From Paenibacillus piri (GTDB lineage Bacteria; Bacillota; Bacilli; Paenibacillales; NBRC-103111): DNA of 64,000 nt. How positions within the stretch are numbered: position 1 is the stretch's first letter; every line of letters begins with the position of its first letter. The DNA lies in contig NZ_SMRT01000005.1 of assembly GCF_004354045.1 (NCBI RefSeq), positions 1 through 64,000 of the forward strand. The letters are read 5' to 3'. The position numbers and the translations under genes are program-made. This document shows, in pieces, positions 61,939 to 64,000 of the stretch. The notes under the pieces are model-generated. The model had not been told where the DNA came from and ran no database searches. It saw nothing but the letters and a program-made list of their open reading frames with translations.

Positions 61939-62670
61939 TCACCACCTTCCTATCGCATCATATAAGCCTATGGCCAGCACCGGCGCCAACCATACTGCGG
62001 AGGCCGCCCGGTCGGCCGCCTCCGGCGGAGAGAGCTCCAGCTGCGGAGGGATGCCTCTGTAGCCGCGCGACATCATTCCCATATAAATCCGTTCCGAACG
62101 CGCCAACGAGCGCAGCAGCAGGCCGCCGAGCAGCCTCGACAATACGGCGTAGCTTGTCCATGAAATCAGACTCCGCCGCTTCATGCCGCGGCTTCGCAAT
62201 GCCTGCAGCATGCGGGCCGCCTCCTCCCGGAGCACATCCGTAAAGCGCAGCGTAAACAAAATGAGCTCGATAAAAATACCCGGCACGCGGAGGCGGACTA
62301 ACGCCTGGAAAAATTCGGGCATCGCCATCCGGTAAAACAGCAGCGTCAGCATCTGCATTGTAAAGAGCAGCCTGGCCGAGTAAATGGCGGCTTTCTCCAG
62401 GCCGTACAACGATATTGTAAATAATCCGGCGCTGACCGGCAGGCGATTTTCGTACAACGTAAAAAACAGCAGCGAGAAGGCTACAAACGGTATTACAAAC
62501 CGCAGCCGGCGCCATAAAAAAGCAAGCGGAACGCGGCACAGCGCGAGCATCAGCTGACCGTACACAAGCAGAAAAATAAGCGGTTCCAGCTGTTTGATGG
62601 AAACGCCTATTATAATAAGAATAAGTACCGTTATTATTTTATAAGGCGGGTAATCAATCAGCCATTTCAT
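61939..62670 (-). CDS. cbiQ: ECF-type transporter transmembrane coupling protein
   Basis: 243 residues with about five helices and the coupling motifs ARMLQALRSRGMKRR and ERIYMGMMSRGYRG, where Ala-Arg-Gly signatures contact the ATPase. It couples ATP hydrolysis to the substrate-capture unit CbiM. Overlaps the preceding small gene by 4 bases. Confidence 0.92.
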   Translation of the reverse strand: MKWLIDYPPYKIITVLILIIIGVSIKQLEPLIFLLVYGQLMLALCRVPLAFLWRRLRFVIPFVAFSLLFFTLYENRLPVSAGLFTISLYGLEKAAIYSARLLFTMQMLTLLFYRMAMPEFFQALVRLRVPGIFIELILFTLRFTDVLREEAARMLQALRSRGMKRRSLISWTSYAVLSRLLGGLLLRSLARSERIYMGMMSRGYRGIPPQLELSPPEAADRAASAVWLAPVLAIGLYDAIGRW

Positions 62671-62948
62671 CTCTTGCGACCTGCCAGAAATTTGCCCAGC
62701 AGCAGAAACAGAACGAATGTCAGCGCGACTCCTGCAAGTCCGGCCATACTGGAGGACAGCCAGGAATCGATTCCGGGAATCGTGTAGTCCGGCATCGGCG
62801 ACGCTATCTTGCTTGCAGTGGCGTGCTCGATATAGCCGATTTCCTCTCCAGCTTTCTCAAAGCCGTCCGGGCTTGAAGACGCGAATAACGAAATAAATCC
62901 GCCGATAATGAGCGATACGATCAACCAGCTGATCACCTGCTTATTCAT
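62667..62948 (-). CDS. CbiN/NikN-like small membrane protein (PDGLE type)
   Basis: 93 residues: two membrane helices (WLIVSLIIGGFISLFAS and MAGLAGVALTFVLFLLLGKF) joined by an extracytoplasmic loop with SPDGFEKAGEE, the PDGLE motif. Such subunits occur in both cobalt (CbiN) and nickel (NikN) importers and help load the metal into CbiM. It overlaps both neighbours by 4 bases (ATGA), showing tight coupling. Confidence 0.85.
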   Translation of the reverse strand: MNKQVISWLIVSLIIGGFISLFASSSPDGFEKAGEEIGYIEHATASKIASPMPDYTIPGIDSWLSSSMAGLAGVALTFVLFLLLGKFLAGRKR

Positions 62949-63580
62949 GGTGTCGTCGACTCCTCTCTGAACTGAAACGAGGACCGAAGCGCGAACGGCA
63001 GCACGATGGCGGTGATGACGCCTTCTCCGACGCCGATAAACGCATGCCAGAACAGCAGCGCCTTGGCGGCGGTGCCGAAAGGGATAACGCCCGAGAGCGC
63101 CAATTCAGCAGCGACCACGAGTGCAACCGCCTGGACGCACAGCCAACTGGTGATGAATACCTTCAACGGCTGCGGGATCAAGGAGATGGGCCGCAAAAGC
63201 CGGTCTGCAAGAACGGCTATGCCTGGCGCCAAAATGGCCATATTCAATAAATTGGTACCGAGCGCGGTAATGCCCCCATCCTGAAAAACGATCGCCTGAA
63301 TGGCAACCACGGTGGTCATAATGAGCGTCGCCGGCCAAAAGCCGAACAATAACGCTGCCAGCGCGCCCCCGATCAAATGCCCTGAAGTGGCGGCTCCCAG
63401 CAGAGGAAAGTTAATCATTTGGGAGGCGAAAATAAATGCGGACATCACGCCCATGACAGGCACGGCGCGGTACTGCAGCTTGTTTCTGGAATACCGGACG
63501 CTCTTGGCCAGCACGGCAGCCGTTACCACCGCAGAAGCTCCCCATACTTTGGGATCCAATATGCCGTCAGGAATATGCAC
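62945..63580 (-). CDS. cbiM: Cobalt/nickel ECF substrate-capture protein
   Basis: 211 residues, about six to seven helices. The GTG at 63580 is chosen because it has GGATGGAGG 7 to 8 bases upstream and makes the protein start M-H-I-P-D-G; in CbiM/NikM the N-terminal amine and His2 are metal ligands, so the start is functionally fixed. SQMINFPLLGAATSGHLIGG supplies further His. Heads the CbiMNQO operon. Cobalt versus nickel cannot be settled: no B12 riboswitch or NikR box is seen. Confidence 0.92.
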   Translation of the reverse strand: MHIPDGILDPKVWGASAVVTAAVLAKSVRYSRNKLQYRAVPVMGVMSAFIFASQMINFPLLGAATSGHLIGGALAALLFGFWPATLIMTTVVAIQAIVFQDGGITALGTNLLNMAILAPGIAVLADRLLRPISLIPQPLKVFITSWLCVQAVALVVAAELALSGVIPFGTAAKALLFWHAFIGVGEGVITAIVLPFALRSSFQFREESTTP

Positions 63581-63739
63581 GGTACATTCCTCCATCCTTC
63601 ATGTGAAAACCAGTATTTATCATACCACGGTAGCACGAATGTGTAAATGCGTAACACTAGAAAATGCGTTAGGAGAAAAGGCACATGATTTTTGTTTAAA
63701 TCTGGCAGGAAAATGGTGCTATTTGCTTAGCGATTGTGA

Positions 63740-63745
63740 TACAAT
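63740..63745 (+). promoter_or_regulatory. Extended -10 promoter for the c-di-GMP riboswitch
   Basis: TGATACAAT with TACAAT at 63740-63745 and an upstream TG; no clear -35 box. It is about 20 to 25 bases ahead of the aptamer. Confidence 0.5.
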
Positions 63746-63764
63746 GAGCACAGTGTCAAGAAAC

Positions 63765-63872
63765 GCAAACATTTCACACCGATAGCGGCAAACCTGTCGA
63801 AAGATGAGGACGCAAAACCGCAGCCAACACATTTGGAACTGGCAGCGGGTTTACCGATATTTGTGTCCGTAA
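63765..63872 (+). ncRNA. Cyclic di-GMP-I (GEMM-I) riboswitch aptamer
   Basis: The aptamer landmarks occur in order: GGCAAACC, the GNRA-type loop in TGTCGAAAGATGAGG, GACGCAAA, then AGCGGG and TTACCGA that complete the second arm. These are the conserved bases of GEMM-I RNAs, which bind c-di-GMP. A terminator follows directly, so it is likely an on/off transcription switch. It points out of the window; the controlled gene is not visible. Confidence 0.88.
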
Positions 63873-63887
63873 TTGCTTTCTATGCAG

Positions 63888-63915
63888 AACTGTCCTGGGG
63901 TCGGGCAGTTTTTTT
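63888..63915 (+). terminator. Terminator of the c-di-GMP riboswitch
   Basis: Stem AACTGTCC / GGGCAGTT (one wobble) with a 7-base loop and a run of T, 15 bases behind the aptamer. It is the likely expression platform. Confidence 0.82.
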
Positions 63916-63927
63916 GTTTAAACGGAA

Positions 63928-63985
63928 CGTATAAGAGTCTGTGCGTTGCTTCGCACAGCCTTGACTAACAACGCTCGTCCTTTGA
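63928..63985 (+). repeat. Dispersed repeat R3, copy b
   Basis: Matches 7684-7740, with the shared core TTGCTTCGCACA and CGCTCGTCC. It lies directly after the riboswitch terminator and may run past the window end. Confidence 0.6.
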
Positions 63986-64000
63986 GATTGATTCTCACGA

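Noticed and set aside
63581-63740. Cobalamin riboswitch ahead of cbiM
   Set aside because: The leader is too short and lacks the B12-box; the only riboswitch here is the c-di-GMP type on the other strand.

Overview
The window looks like the chromosome of a Gram-positive, spore-former-type soil bacterium of the Paenibacillaceae (Paenibacillus, Cohnella or a relative). The evidence is strong AGGAGG-type ribosome binding sites with frequent GTG and TTG starts, paired LplB/YtcP/LipO sugar importers without their own ATPase, YesM/YesN-type regulators, a very large secreted polysaccharide-active protein, a Zur-type box on a COG0523/L33 operon and CcpA-type cre sites. This is inference from gene content; no rRNA or tRNA is present. 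No complete transposase, phage or CRISPR locus was seen.

Layout. 1-7.4 kb: the 3' part of a giant secreted modular protein (beta-sandwich repeats, carbohydrate-binding-like modules, a sorbosone-dehydrogenase-type propeller and a GH28-like beta-helix). 8-11.7 kb: a prohibitin-like protein, a small membrane protein, an MFS permease and a zinc alcohol dehydrogenase. 12-19.4 kb: an OmpR/histidine-kinase pair and an RND pump with its membrane-fusion lipoprotein; the two units share a direct-repeat operator. 19.5-21.3 kb: a zinc-starvation operon. 21.7-24 kb: a LysR regulator divergent from an unusual adenylosuccinate-synthetase paralogue. 24-33.4 kb (minus strand): a membrane-sensor AraC regulator, then an ABC importer and two sulfatases, apparently for a sulfated glycan. 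33.5-35.5 kb: uraA and a DinB-like protein. 35.9-45.8 kb: a YesN/YesM pair, a second paralogous importer and two intracellular glycosidase-like enzymes. 45.85-50.4 kb: a SiaB/SiaC/kinase/SiaA partner-switching module bounded by inverted 110-bp repeats. 50.4-54.2 kb: an FAD oxidoreductase, a LacI regulator and a mannonate-dehydratase-like enzyme. 54.4-58.1 kb: a copper ATPase, a SafE-like membrane protein and a YtkA/FixH-like protein. 58.5-60.9 kb: a TetA(L)-like exporter and an AraC regulator. 61.1-63.6 kb: a CbiMNQO cobalt/nickel importer. 63.77-63.92 kb: a c-di-GMP-I riboswitch with its own terminator, facing out of the window.

Several systems fit together. Two glycan modules have paralogous transporters but different sensors. 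Metal traffic recurs (zinc starvation, copper delivery, cobalt/nickel uptake). Signalling is dense: two two-component systems, two AraC regulators, a LysR, a LacI, a Sia-type phosphatase/kinase switch and a c-di-GMP riboswitch.

The most unexpected layer is not protein-coding. At least four families of 50-120-bp, hairpin-rich intergenic repeats recur across the window: R1 (four hairpins, three full copies and one partial), R2 (three copies), R3 (two) and R4 (an inverted pair around the Sia module). Most lie directly behind a stop codon, and one R1 copy supplies the stop codon of its gene. These repeats and the Sia module are the best candidates for something not previously described.
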